Positions 17,593 through 25,770 of a stretch of DNA of 64,000 bases are shown in pieces. This stretch comes from an uncultured Blautia sp. GTDB lineage: Bacteria; Bacillota; Clostridia; Lachnospirales; Lachnospiraceae. The DNA is taken from NCBI GenBank assembly GCA_937893675.1, contig CALBGI010000011.1, positions 28,974 through 92,973 of the forward strand, read 5' to 3'. The notes under the pieces are model-generated. The model ran no database searches. It worked only from the letters and a program-made list of their open reading frames with translations, and was not told the DNA's origin. Position 1 is the stretch's first letter, and every line of letters starts with the position of its first letter. The position numbers and the translations under genes were made by a program.

Positions 17593-18567
17593 ATGAAAGC
17601 AAAACGCAAATTTTCAACTGAATTTTATCTTCTTCTTTTTCTTTTGGCTGCATGTGCCTTCCTGGCTGTGTTCGCAAAGGGATTTTATTCGGTAAATAAC
17701 CTGATGAGCATTTTAAATTCCTTCAGCTACATCCTGATTTCCGCGATCGGCATGAATCTGATCATGCTGACCGGAAATATTGATGTTTCCACAGGAGCGC
17801 TGATTTCCGTGGTGGCGCTGTCTCTTGCGGCGATCGGAAAGACGGGTGTGCCCTTTGCCGGATTGCTTTTGGCCGGAATGCTGATCGGCGCGGTTTTAAG
17901 CGCGTTCAACGGTGTATTTATTACGGGAATGAAAATACCGGCAATTGTTGCTACATTGGCAACAACGCAGATTTTTCAGGGGATTCTGCCGCTGACGTGT
18001 GAAGGTTCCATTTATGACCTTCCGGCCTCTTTTACATGGCTGGCTTTTGAAGCGAAATTATTTGGGATCATTCCTGGAAGTCTGATCCTGTGTCTCATCG
18101 TTGTCGTTGTGTTTTTGCTCTTTGTGAAATATTCAAAGTTCGCAAAAAAGCTGTATGCAATCGGCAATAACAAAGAGGGGGCGCGTCTCTGCGGAATCAA
18201 AGTAGATAAAACCATCGTCATTTGTTATGCCATTGCCGGAGCATTATTCGGCATCACGGCATTGATCGTTGCAACTGCAAGCCAGCGGTGTACAACAACC
18301 ATGGGAACCGGCATGGAAATGACATTTATCGCAGCAGTGGTTCTTGGGGGAACCAGCTCTGCAGGCGGTTCCGGAAGGCTTCAGGGGACGATTATCGGCG
18401 CATTGATTCTTGCCATGGTCGCACCTGCCATTACCTATCTCGGGATCAGCAGTGACTGGTCCGATGCGGTCAAAGGAGCGATCATTCTATTATCTGTAAT
18501 TGTAGGTGAATCTAAAAATATAAAACGTAAGAGAGTGATAGCAGAAAATGCAGGAGGCGAGGCGTAA
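17593..18567 (+). CDS. Ribose-type ABC permease 1 (RbsC/LsrC family)
   Basis: 324 residues with eight to ten membrane helices. It has the family motifs MLTGNIDVSTGALISVVAL early on and the cytoplasmic EAA-like loop AIGNNKEGARLCGIKVDK. The C-terminal VVLGGTSSAGGSGRLQGTIIGALIL is the conserved RbsC ending. It begins 1 base after the ATPase stop, with AAAGGAGG upstream, and the next permease begins 1 base after it if the GTG start is used. Two different permeases point to a heterodimer, as in LsrCD. Confidence 0.9.
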   Translation: MKAKRKFSTEFYLLLFLLAACAFLAVFAKGFYSVNNLMSILNSFSYILISAIGMNLIMLTGNIDVSTGALISVVALSLAAIGKTGVPFAGLLLAGMLIGAVLSAFNGVFITGMKIPAIVATLATTQIFQGILPLTCEGSIYDLPASFTWLAFEAKLFGIIPGSLILCLIVVVVFLLFVKYSKFAKKLYAIGNNKEGARLCGIKVDKTIVICYAIAGALFGITALIVATASQRCTTTMGTGMEMTFIAAVVLGGTSSAGGSGRLQGTIIGALILAMVAPAITYLGISSDWSDAVKGAIILLSVIVGESKNIKRKRVIAENAGGEA

Positions 18568-18568
18568 G

Positions 18569-19522
18569 GTGAAAAAAATAAAATTTACTTATAATACTGC
18601 TTTGTTTCTGATATGGGTTCTGATTTTTGCATTCATCGGAATACAGGCACCGGGATTTTTAAAGGGCAGATATCTGATAAATGTTATGCTGAAAAACATT
18701 GTGGAAAAAGGCATGGTTGCTCTGCCTATGACATTGATCATTATTACCGCCGGCATTGACCTGTCGGTAGGAAACATCATGGTTCTCTCCTGTATGCTTG
18801 GCGCGATTACCGCAACCTCTTTTGGAGGATTTCCGGCACTTTTGGTGACGCTTCTGGTTGGAGCGGTGTGCGGAGCATTGAACGGACTGGTTATTTCCAA
18901 AGTAAAGATCAGCCCAATGGTGACAACGCTGGCGACGATGTATTTGTACCTGGGACTGGCTCGCGGTATTTCCAAGGGCAGCAGTGTATACAGCTACGAA
19001 TTATCAACCTTTATGGGCACCTATAAACTCTTTGGAATCCCCATCCAGATTTATATTTTGGTTGTTCTGGCAGTCTTGTTTGTTTATTTGCTGCACAAAA
19101 CTTCCTGGGGAAGAAAAATATATGCGATTGGTCTGAACCCCAATGCTTCCCAGTATGCGGGAATCCACACCAACAAGATTATTATGCAGATATACACGAT
19201 GATCGGTGTCATCTGCGCGTTGGCCGGTTTGATCTTTTTGGGGCGCTTTACCAGCGTAAAATACGATGCGGGCACAAATTTTAATCTGAACGTGATTACG
19301 ATCGTGGTGCTCGGAGGAACCAGCATCAATGGCGGAATCGGCAATATGAAAGGGACGGTGCTTGCCACGCTGATCATTGCCACGCTGAACAGCGGCCTTA
19401 CGGTCCTGAATATTCCAATTGATGTGCAGACGATCGTACAGGGTGTTGTCCTCATGATCGCCCTGATCGCATACGCAATTGTAAATGAAAGAAACAAGAA
19501 AAGAAGAGTGCTGGAAGTATAA
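18569..19522 (+). CDS. Ribose-type ABC permease 2 (RbsC/LsrD family)
   Basis: About 317 residues, the second membrane subunit of the importer. It shares the motifs IITAGIDLSVGNIMVLSCM, AIGLNPNASQYAGIHTNK and VVLGGTSINGGIGNMKGTVLATLII. The GTG at 18569 was chosen because AGGAGG (18552-18557) lies 11 bases upstream; an in-frame ATG at 18548 has no RBS and would overlap the previous gene by 20 bases. The binding-protein gene follows after a 72-base gap. Confidence 0.9.
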   Translation: MKKIKFTYNTALFLIWVLIFAFIGIQAPGFLKGRYLINVMLKNIVEKGMVALPMTLIIITAGIDLSVGNIMVLSCMLGAITATSFGGFPALLVTLLVGAVCGALNGLVISKVKISPMVTTLATMYLYLGLARGISKGSSVYSYELSTFMGTYKLFGIPIQIYILVVLAVLFVYLLHKTSWGRKIYAIGLNPNASQYAGIHTNKIIMQIYTMIGVICALAGLIFLGRFTSVKYDAGTNFNLNVITIVVLGGTSINGGIGNMKGTVLATLIIATLNSGLTVLNIPIDVQTIVQGVVLMIALIAYAIVNERNKKRRVLEV

Positions 19523-19594
19523 ATGCACGAAAGCAGTACATTTTTTTCAAAAACAATTTATTGTTTAAAATAATTAAAAAATGGAGGTAAAGAC

Positions 19595-20671
19595 ATGAAG
19601 AAAAGAACACGCAAACAGATGCAGGCACTGGCAATGGTTGGAGCACTGGGCCTTACAATGGCGGCAAGCGCTGTGACAGCAGCGGCGGCAGATTACAGCG
19701 AGTATACCATCGCGATGCTGCCGAAGTTCAAAGGGGAAAATTACTTTGACGCCGTGAAAACCGGAGCGGAAGAAGCAGCCGAGGAACTGGGCATCACTCT
19801 GCTGTACGATGGTCCTTCCCAGGATCAGGCAACAAACCAGAAGCAGGTAGATATTCTGCAGGGCTGGATCGCGCAGGGCGTGGATGCGATTCTGGTATCC
19901 CCCAATGATGCAGCGGCAATCGTGCCGACGCTGCAGGAAGCACGTGATATGGGGATCAAGGTACTTACCTTTGACGCAGACGCCAATGACGGAAGGGACT
20001 TCTTCATCAATCAGGTAACCGCAGAAGCAGCGGCAAAGGGACTTCTGGACGCGGCAAAACAGGATTTGGAGGCAAAGGGCTATGGCGCTGACAAACCGGC
20101 AAATATTGCGCTGGTATCCGGCTCAGGTACAGACGCGAATCAGACGGCATGGGAGAAAGCGATCGATGAGCTCCTTGCAACAGACGAATACAATTTTATG
20201 ACGATCCAGAATAAAGACACGGACGTTCTTTACCCTGGCACAGATGAAACAAAAGCAAATGAAGCATGTGCAACGCTTATCTCCAGAATGGGCCCGGGAG
20301 AAGACCAAATCCAGGGTGCGATTGCCCTGTCTTCCATGACCACTCCCGCCCTTGGCGCACAGTATGAGTCCGCAGCAAACAAACCGGACGCAAACGCAAT
20401 TACGCTGACCGGTCTTGCTACACCGAATGCGCTGGTTTCCTACATTGAAAATGAAGAGAATCCTCTGAATACCGGTGTTCTCTGGAACTGTATGGATCTT
20501 GGGTATCTGTCTGTACAGACCGCAGCACAGCTGGTTGCTGGTGAGATCACAGAAGATTCCACAACGATTACCGCAGGACGTCTCGGTGAAAAAGAAATCA
20601 AAGACGGCGAGGTTGTACTTGGCGATGCATTGGTATTCGATGCAACAAATGTTGGCGAATTTGATTACTGA
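19595..20671 (+). CDS. LsrB/RhaS-like sugar-binding protein without lipobox
   Basis: 358 residues with a type I signal peptide (basic MKKRTRKQ, a hydrophobic core, then ASAVTAAAAD). The mature part is a periplasmic-binding-protein type I fold resembling LsrB and RhaS: YTIAMLPKFKGENYFDAVKTG, LLYDGPSQDQA, GVDAILVSPND, VLTFDADANDGRDFFIN. It captures the ligand for the importer encoded upstream. There is no cysteine near the cleavage site, which is odd for a Gram-positive binding protein that needs a lipid anchor. The LsrB pocket lysine (LPK) and an FDAD aspartate seem kept, but the later P-D-A segment is replaced by S-S-M, so AI-2 is doubtful. Ligand unknown. Confidence 0.88.
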   Translation: MKKRTRKQMQALAMVGALGLTMAASAVTAAAADYSEYTIAMLPKFKGENYFDAVKTGAEEAAEELGITLLYDGPSQDQATNQKQVDILQGWIAQGVDAILVSPNDAAAIVPTLQEARDMGIKVLTFDADANDGRDFFINQVTAEAAAKGLLDAAKQDLEAKGYGADKPANIALVSGSGTDANQTAWEKAIDELLATDEYNFMTIQNKDTDVLYPGTDETKANEACATLISRMGPGEDQIQGAIALSSMTTPALGAQYESAANKPDANAITLTGLATPNALVSYIENEENPLNTGVLWNCMDLGYLSVQTAAQLVAGEITEDSTTITAGRLGEKEIKDGEVVLGDALVFDATNVGEFDY

Positions 20672-20679
20672 TTTTTAAG

Positions 20680-20720
20680 AGATAGAAGGCGTGCGGCAGC
20701 ACGTCTTCTATCTGACTTTT
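20680..20720 (+). terminator. Hairpin after the LsrB-like gene
   Basis: A 15-base-pair stem (AGATAGAAGGCGTGC with GCACGTCTTCTATCT, one G-T pair) has a 4-base loop and is soon followed by TTTT. It lies between the binding-protein gene and the esterase, and may partly terminate or stabilise the 5' part of the message. Confidence 0.75.
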
Positions 20721-20770
20721 GGGGGAGACAGGAGCATAAATTTTTCTCTTGTCCGGCCATGGAGGTATTT

Positions 20771-21616
20771 ATGTTTTACAAAAGAATTGACATTCCCGTT
20801 ATTTACAGTAAAATAGAAACGGTACACGACGATTATCAGCCATTTCTGGAATGCTATATTCACAAACAGACGCCGGAAATCAACAGAGGATGCAGAAGGC
20901 CTGCAGTTATCATCTGTCCGGGAGGAGCATACTATTTTAAGTCCGAGCGGGAGGCAGAACCAGTCGCTCTGCGATACCTGGCCTATGGAATGAATACTTT
21001 TATTCTGCAGTATTCTGTAAAACCGAATAAATATCCCTGCGCAATGCTGGAACTGGCAGAAGCGGTAAGAACTGTCCGTGCGCACAGCGAAGAATGGGAT
21101 ATAGATCCCCAAAAAATTATCATTTGCGGTTTTTCCGCAGGGGGCCATGTGTGCGCATCTCTGGGAACAAAGTGGGACAGCATGCTTCTCAAAAAGTATT
21201 TTGGTGAGGAGACCGCTCCCGCTTCCTGGAAGCCAGATGGAATGATCCTGTGCTATCCGGTGATCACCATGGGAGAATATACGCATAAAGAATCCAAAGA
21301 GAATCTGATCGGCGACACCTCCTACACGGCAGAGGAAACGTCGCTGGAAAACAGTATCAGCAAACATACCGTCCCGGCCTTTGTCTGGCATACGTTTGAA
21401 GATACGGCGGTCCCGGCAGAAAATTCCCTGATATTCTGTATGGGTCTGAAAAAGATGGGGATTCCCTTTGAACTGCATATATACGAAGCTGGCGAACATG
21501 GACTTTCCCTGTGCGACAGAGAGACCCTGGATCAGGCATACCAGCTGCAGCCGGACAATGAAAATTGGCTGAAAATGTCTGTAAATTGGATCAACAGGCT
21601 TGGAAGCAGATTATGA
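20771..21616 (+). CDS. Alpha/beta-hydrolase esterase (BD-FAE/acetyl-xylan-esterase-like)
   Basis: 281 residues, with no signal peptide and so cytoplasmic. The oxyanion segment is ICPGGAYYF, the nucleophile is in GFSAGGH, and the probable acid and base are in HTFEDTAVP and EAGEHGLS. This matches small esterases that remove acetyl or other acyl groups from sugars. The ATG at 20771 has GGAGG 4 bases upstream; an earlier ATG at 20759 lies before that RBS. Inference: it deacylates the substrate brought in by the adjacent importer. Its stop overlaps the histidine-kinase start (ATGA). Confidence 0.85.
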   Translation: MFYKRIDIPVIYSKIETVHDDYQPFLECYIHKQTPEINRGCRRPAVIICPGGAYYFKSEREAEPVALRYLAYGMNTFILQYSVKPNKYPCAMLELAEAVRTVRAHSEEWDIDPQKIIICGFSAGGHVCASLGTKWDSMLLKKYFGEETAPASWKPDGMILCYPVITMGEYTHKESKENLIGDTSYTAEETSLENSISKHTVPAFVWHTFEDTAVPAENSLIFCMGLKKMGIPFELHIYEAGEHGLSLCDRETLDQAYQLQPDNENWLKMSVNWINRLGSRL

Positions 21617-23388
21617 AAAAAACTAAGATGACTATGAGCAGCAGACTTGCACTGGGGTACAGTGTGATCATGCTGTTGCTGCTGTTTTTTGTGAGTGTTT
21701 TGCTGTATCACCAGAATGAACGCCGGATTTCTGCTGAAACCAAAAACTCTTTAATACAAATCAACAATTCCGTTGTTACCCAGATGGATAACTGGCTTCA
21801 CGGCATGGACTATACAGCCATTGAAATGGCAAACAGCAAACGTTTTCTGGATCTGTGGCAGACATACTGCCGCCAGAAAACGAAAGAAACCCGTGACGAC
21901 TTAAAGCAGTATTTATTGAAAACCGTGCGAAACGACACATCCATACGCCGCCTGGCAATTTTTGATGAAGATGGAACCTTTTGCGCGACAGGAATTGTTG
22001 ATGCGGACAACGAAAAAGTAAAACAGCGCGTGACAGAGCTGAAAGAAAGCTATGATTTTGAAAATGACTATACAAGAGTTTTTGTTTCGCCAGGACCGGA
22101 TTTTTGGAACAGCCAGAATAAAATAGACGTTTTGTCTGTGGTCCGCCCGATTATAAACACCGCAGGTGAACTTCAGGGGTTTCTGGAAGTTTCCATGAAA
22201 GCATCGTATTTTGAAAAGTTTCTGAACAGCATAAAAATGGAAGAAACACCGGTAAGCAACATCATTATCTGGGGAAGCAAAAAAGAAATTTTTTACTCCA
22301 ACTTTGCAGATGACAGGTATACGGCAACAGACCTGAGAGACTTTGCGGATAATTATGAACAGATCCAGGAGATTGACGATTATCTTGTTGCTTCCGGATT
22401 GTCCAACTATTTTAACTGCAGGCTGCTGACCGTTTTGAATAGAAATTATATCCATCAGGAGGTCATGAAGGTTTCCCAGGGAACCTTGTGCATTGTCTGC
22501 GTTTTTTTGCTGATCGGCCTTGTGATGCTGTTCTGGTTTTCCAAACACGAGCTTCGTCCCATTGCAAGACTGGTTCAGCATATGGAACGCTTTCGTCTTG
22601 GAGATAAGGAGGAGTTTGTCGACATTCCGGTACATGATTATGAGACGGAAATTCTGGTAAATACCTACAAAAATATGACCGCCCGGCTGAAAGATAACCT
22701 GGAGACCATGAATAAAATGAATGCCCTTCATGTAAGCACGCTGTTCAGCACCTTGCAAAGAGAAATACAGCCGCATTTTCTGTACAATACACTTGGATCA
22801 ATTGCCTATTTGTGCGATTCGGGCAAAAGCGAGGAAGCGGTGAAGGCCTGCTTTGATTTATCCGACATTCTGCGCTATGCTTCAAGTTATGCCACATCCG
22901 TAGTCAGTGTAGAAGATGAGATCCAGAATCTGGAAGCGTATTTTTCCATTATGAAAGCTCGTTACAGACAGCGTCTTTCTTATTCTATTGCCTGTGAAAG
23001 GGAGGCGGCCGGATACAGTCTTCCCAAGCTGACACTTCAGCCATTAGCGGAAAATGCCATAAAGTACAGCCTTGCGGAGATAGAAGAAGTTGTTATCAAA
23101 ATCTGTGTCCAAATGCAAAAAGATACTCTGTGTATTGCGGTAACAGATAATGGATGCGGAATAGACAGACAGGTGGAAAACGAAATCACCGAGAAGTACA
23201 AAATGTATTCACAGATTAAACAATTTGATGAGCTGCATGACAAAATCCAGTTCGGAGGAATGGGGCTGGTGGGAACCCTTGTACGCCTGAAACTTTTGTT
23301 TGGCGATAAGTTTTCCTTTGAGATAACGGGACACAACGAAAACTGCGGAGCAACGATATTATTAAAAGTCGATTTTGGGGTAGAATAA
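21613..23388 (+). CDS. YesM-type sensor histidine kinase
   Basis: 591 residues. A membrane helix (about 12-32) is followed by an extracellular sensor region to about 290, a second helix (GTLCIVCVFLLIGLVMLFWF), a HAMP linker, and the His_kinase domain of the LytS/YesM type with QREIQPHFLYNT (H388). The HATPase part has LQPLAENAIKY and later GMGLVGTL. The 4-base overlap with the esterase fixes the start; an upstream TTG is less likely. With the next gene it forms a two-component system that probably senses the sugar handled by this island. Confidence 0.93.
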   Translation: MKKTKMTMSSRLALGYSVIMLLLLFFVSVLLYHQNERRISAETKNSLIQINNSVVTQMDNWLHGMDYTAIEMANSKRFLDLWQTYCRQKTKETRDDLKQYLLKTVRNDTSIRRLAIFDEDGTFCATGIVDADNEKVKQRVTELKESYDFENDYTRVFVSPGPDFWNSQNKIDVLSVVRPIINTAGELQGFLEVSMKASYFEKFLNSIKMEETPVSNIIIWGSKKEIFYSNFADDRYTATDLRDFADNYEQIQEIDDYLVASGLSNYFNCRLLTVLNRNYIHQEVMKVSQGTLCIVCVFLLIGLVMLFWFSKHELRPIARLVQHMERFRLGDKEEFVDIPVHDYETEILVNTYKNMTARLKDNLETMNKMNALHVSTLFSTLQREIQPHFLYNTLGSIAYLCDSGKSEEAVKACFDLSDILRYASSYATSVVSVEDEIQNLEAYFSIMKARYRQRLSYSIACEREAAGYSLPKLTLQPLAENAIKYSLAEIEEVVIKICVQMQKDTLCIAVTDNGCGIDRQVENEITEKYKMYSQIKQFDELHDKIQFGGMGLVGTLVRLKLLFGDKFSFEITGHNENCGATILLKVDFGVE

Positions 23389-23392
23389 AAAT

Positions 23393-24166
23393 ATGTACAC
23401 AGTTTTGCTGGTAGATGATGAACCGGTTGTTCTGGAAACAGAACGGCGGATCATAAGCGAAAAAATAGAAGGCTTTCAAGTGGTCGGAGAAAAATATAAT
23501 GTGAAGAGCGCCATGGAATACTGCATGGAGAACAAACCGGATGTGGTTTTGACAGATATCAAAATGCCTGCAGAGACAGGAATAGATCTGATACGCTGCC
23601 TCATGGAAAAGGAAGAGTGCGCCAGCATCTGTATCGCGATCAGCGGATATACGGACTTTAAATACGTACACGATGCGTTTATGTTTGGCGCCATGGATTA
23701 TCTGCTGAAACCCATCGAGCCTGGAAAAATGGCAGAGCTGTTTGGCAGGATCAAAAAGGTTCTGGACGAAAAGAAACAAAGCGATGCCCTTCTGAAAAAG
23801 GAACGGGCAGGAACGGCGCCCTCTGAGCGGAATCTCCTTACCAGTATCTGTACCTATCTGGAAAAAAATATCGCAGATGACAACAGCATCATGGTGATCT
23901 GTACCCGATTTGGAATCACGCAGCCGTATTTGAGCAAAATGTTCAAGGAATGTCTCGGGAAAACCTACAATGAATACTTGACGGACATCCGGATCACCAA
24001 GGCAAAAGAGCTTCTCTGCTCGGAAGCGCACCCGCTGATCGGGGAGATCGCCCAGAAGGTTGGATTCCGGGATCAGTTTTATTTTAGCAAAGTGTTTAAG
24101 AGCTTGACGGGATATACGCCCAGAGATTTTAAAAATTATAAAGGTGCTTCAGAAAGCGAACCATAG
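23393..24166 (+). CDS. YesN-type response regulator with AraC DNA-binding domain
   Basis: 257 residues. The receiver domain (1-120) has the acidic pair VDDEP, phospho-acceptor D55 in VVLTDIKMP, and the conserved K in LLKPIEP. The C-terminal AraC double helix-turn-helix (about 155-250) ends with GFRDQFYFSKVFKSLTGYTPRDFKN, the AraC signature. It is the partner of the YesM kinase, 4 bases upstream, and most likely activates the URO-D/ABC operon or the next sugar operon. Confidence 0.93.
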   Translation: MYTVLLVDDEPVVLETERRIISEKIEGFQVVGEKYNVKSAMEYCMENKPDVVLTDIKMPAETGIDLIRCLMEKEECASICIAISGYTDFKYVHDAFMFGAMDYLLKPIEPGKMAELFGRIKKVLDEKKQSDALLKKERAGTAPSERNLLTSICTYLEKNIADDNSIMVICTRFGITQPYLSKMFKECLGKTYNEYLTDIRITKAKELLCSEAHPLIGEIAQKVGFRDQFYFSKVFKSLTGYTPRDFKNYKGASESEP

Positions 24167-24195
24167 ATGCGGAAGTGAGATGCTTCCGCATTTTT
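24167..24195 (+). terminator. Terminator after the YesN regulator
   Basis: Perfect arms ATGCGGAAG and CTTCCGCAT with a 7-base loop are followed by TTTT. The hairpin begins directly after the stop codon. Confidence 0.82.
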
Positions 24196-24220
24196 GCACA
24201 AAAAATATATGGATAAAATG

Positions 24221-24287
24221 TCGATTATGCACGAATCGAATAAAAGTATAAAAATAACACTTGTATTCTTTGTGCAAAAGTGTTATT
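24221..24287 (+). promoter_or_regulatory. Two inverted repeats upstream of the CUT1 sugar operon
   Basis: TCGATT and AATCGA (24221-24239) flank 7 bases, and the perfect 10-base arms AATAACACTT and AAGTGTTATT (24253-24262, 24278-24287) flank 15 bases. No long T-run follows, so these look like protein-binding sites or a leader hairpin rather than a terminator. ACGAATC in the first element also occurs in the repeat before the URO-D gene. Confidence 0.4.
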
Positions 24288-24306
24288 GTTTAATCAGCAA
24301 CTGGAA

Positions 24307-24322
24307 ACGTTACCGGTAACGT
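24307..24322 (+). promoter_or_regulatory. LacI-family operator
   Basis: ACGTTACCGGTAACGT is a perfect 16-base palindrome centred on CG, the normal form of a LacI/GalR operator. A second, overlapping imperfect palindrome CCGGTAACGTAACCGG (24313-24328) follows. It lies 58 bases before the binding-protein start, and a LacI regulator is encoded at the end of the same operon, so autogenous control by that protein is the simplest reading. Confidence 0.75.
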
Positions 24323-24379
24323 AACCGGCAGAGATTTCCAAAACTCAGAGGATTCCATAAAAGGTAAAGGAGAAAGACT

Positions 24380-25705
24380 ATGATGAAGGCTAAAAAAACA
24401 GCAGCAGTCGCATTATCCGCAGCAATGGCGCTTGGAACCATGATCGTTCCGGTGCAGGCAGAGGAAGCTACCGGCAAGGTTTATTATTATAACTTTGCTC
24501 CGGAAGTAGCAGACCAGTGGGTAGCCCTTGGAGAGGCTTACACCGAGGAGACCGGCGTTCCCGTAGAAGTTGTCACCGCAGCTTCCGGAACCTATGAGTC
24601 CACGCTGAAAGCGGAAATGGACAAAGCAGAGGCTCCCACATTGTTCCAGGTAAACGGACCGGTAGGTCTTGCAAACTGGAAGGATTACTGCTACGATCTG
24701 AAAGATACCGAGCTTTACAAGAACCTTTCCAGCGATGATTTCGCGCTGATCAACGAAGACGGCTCTGTTTCCGGTATTGCATACAAGATTGAAACCTACG
24801 GCATCATTTACAACAAGACGCTTCTGGATGACTATTTTGCAACAGAAGGCGCAGTTGCCACTTCTGTAGATGAGATCAACAATTTTGATACCTTCAAAGC
24901 TGTGGTAGAAGATATCACTGCAAAGAAAGATGAGCTTGGCATCGAGGGCGCATTTACCTCCGCAGGTATGGATTCTTCCTCTGACTGGAGATTCAAGACC
25001 CACCTTGCAAACCTGCCCATCTACTATGAATATCAGGCAGACGGCATTACCTCCACAGATGCGATCAAAGGAACTTACCTTGACAATTATAAGAACATCT
25101 GGGATCTGTACATCAACAATGCAACCTGCGATCCGTCCATGATCTCCAGCAAAACTGCTGAGGACGCAAAAGCAGAGTTCGCACTTGGCGAGGCTGTATT
25201 CTACCAGAACGGTACCTGGGAGACCAACGGCATTCTGGAAGAGGAAGTCATCACTGCGGATGAACTGGGCATCCTTCCCATCTACATCGGCGTAGAGGGC
25301 GAGGAGAATCAGGGTCTCTGTACCGGTTCTGAGAACTACTGGTGTGTAAATGCAAAAGCTTCCGAGGAAGACATTCAGGCAACCATCGACTTCCTTACCT
25401 GGGTTATCACCAGCGATGAAGGAAGAACTGCGATCAGCAAGGAAATGGGCTTTGATACCCCGTTCACAACCTTCACAGACGAGTATGCAGCAGAGAACGT
25501 GCTTGTAAACGCAGCAAACGAGTATGTGGAAGCTGGCAAAAAACCGGTTGCATGGTGCTTCACGACCATGCCGTCCGAGAACTGGAAAAACGGTGTTGGA
25601 AGCGCTCTTCTTGAGTATGCACAGGGCACTGGCGAATGGGACGATGTTGTGACCGCATTCGTAGACGGCTGGGCAACCGAATATGCAGCAGCTAATGCAG
25701 AATAA
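24380..25705 (+). CDS. Extracellular solute-binding protein family 1 (sugar), without lipobox
   Basis: 441 residues, with a signal peptide ending VPVQAEE and no cysteine nearby. The mature protein has the family 1 (MalE-like) pattern: KVYYYNFAPEVADQWVALGEAYTEETGVPVEV at the start, ETYGIIYNKTLLDDYF in the middle and ENYWCVNAKASEEDIQATIDFLTWVITSDEGR later. It delivers a sugar, probably a malto-oligosaccharide given malQ downstream, to the two permeases encoded next. The absence of a lipid-anchor cysteine is unusual. The RBS AAAGGAGA precedes ATGATG; either ATG could serve. Confidence 0.88.
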   Translation: MMKAKKTAAVALSAAMALGTMIVPVQAEEATGKVYYYNFAPEVADQWVALGEAYTEETGVPVEVVTAASGTYESTLKAEMDKAEAPTLFQVNGPVGLANWKDYCYDLKDTELYKNLSSDDFALINEDGSVSGIAYKIETYGIIYNKTLLDDYFATEGAVATSVDEINNFDTFKAVVEDITAKKDELGIEGAFTSAGMDSSSDWRFKTHLANLPIYYEYQADGITSTDAIKGTYLDNYKNIWDLYINNATCDPSMISSKTAEDAKAEFALGEAVFYQNGTWETNGILEEEVITADELGILPIYIGVEGEENQGLCTGSENYWCVNAKASEEDIQATIDFLTWVITSDEGRTAISKEMGFDTPFTTFTDEYAAENVLVNAANEYVEAGKKPVAWCFTTMPSENWKNGVGSALLEYAQGTGEWDDVVTAFVDGWATEYAAANAE

Positions 25706-25720
25706 GCAATAAAATTTGCC

Positions 25721-25752
25721 AAAGGGTGAGCGGAGCTTCGCTCACCCTTTTT
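25721..25752 (+). terminator. Intra-operon hairpin between binding-protein and permease genes
   Basis: A perfect 12-base-pair stem (AAAGGGTGAGCG with CGCTCACCCTTT) has a 6-base loop and ends in a run of five T. It stands between the binding protein and the first permease and probably lets only part of transcription continue, keeping the binding protein in excess. Confidence 0.82.
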
Positions 25753-25770
25753 AAGAGAAAGGAAAAAGTT

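Noticed and set aside
19595..20671. Calling the binding protein an AI-2 receptor (LsrB)
   Set aside because: Fold-level likeness is clear, but the residues at the LsrB P-D-A pocket position differ and no AI-2 processing genes are present. Kept as a finding only.
25721..25752. Operon end between the sugar-binding protein and permeases
   Set aside because: Although the hairpin looks like a terminator, the permeases and malQ clearly belong to the same system and have no promoter of their own that I can see, so partial read-through is more likely.
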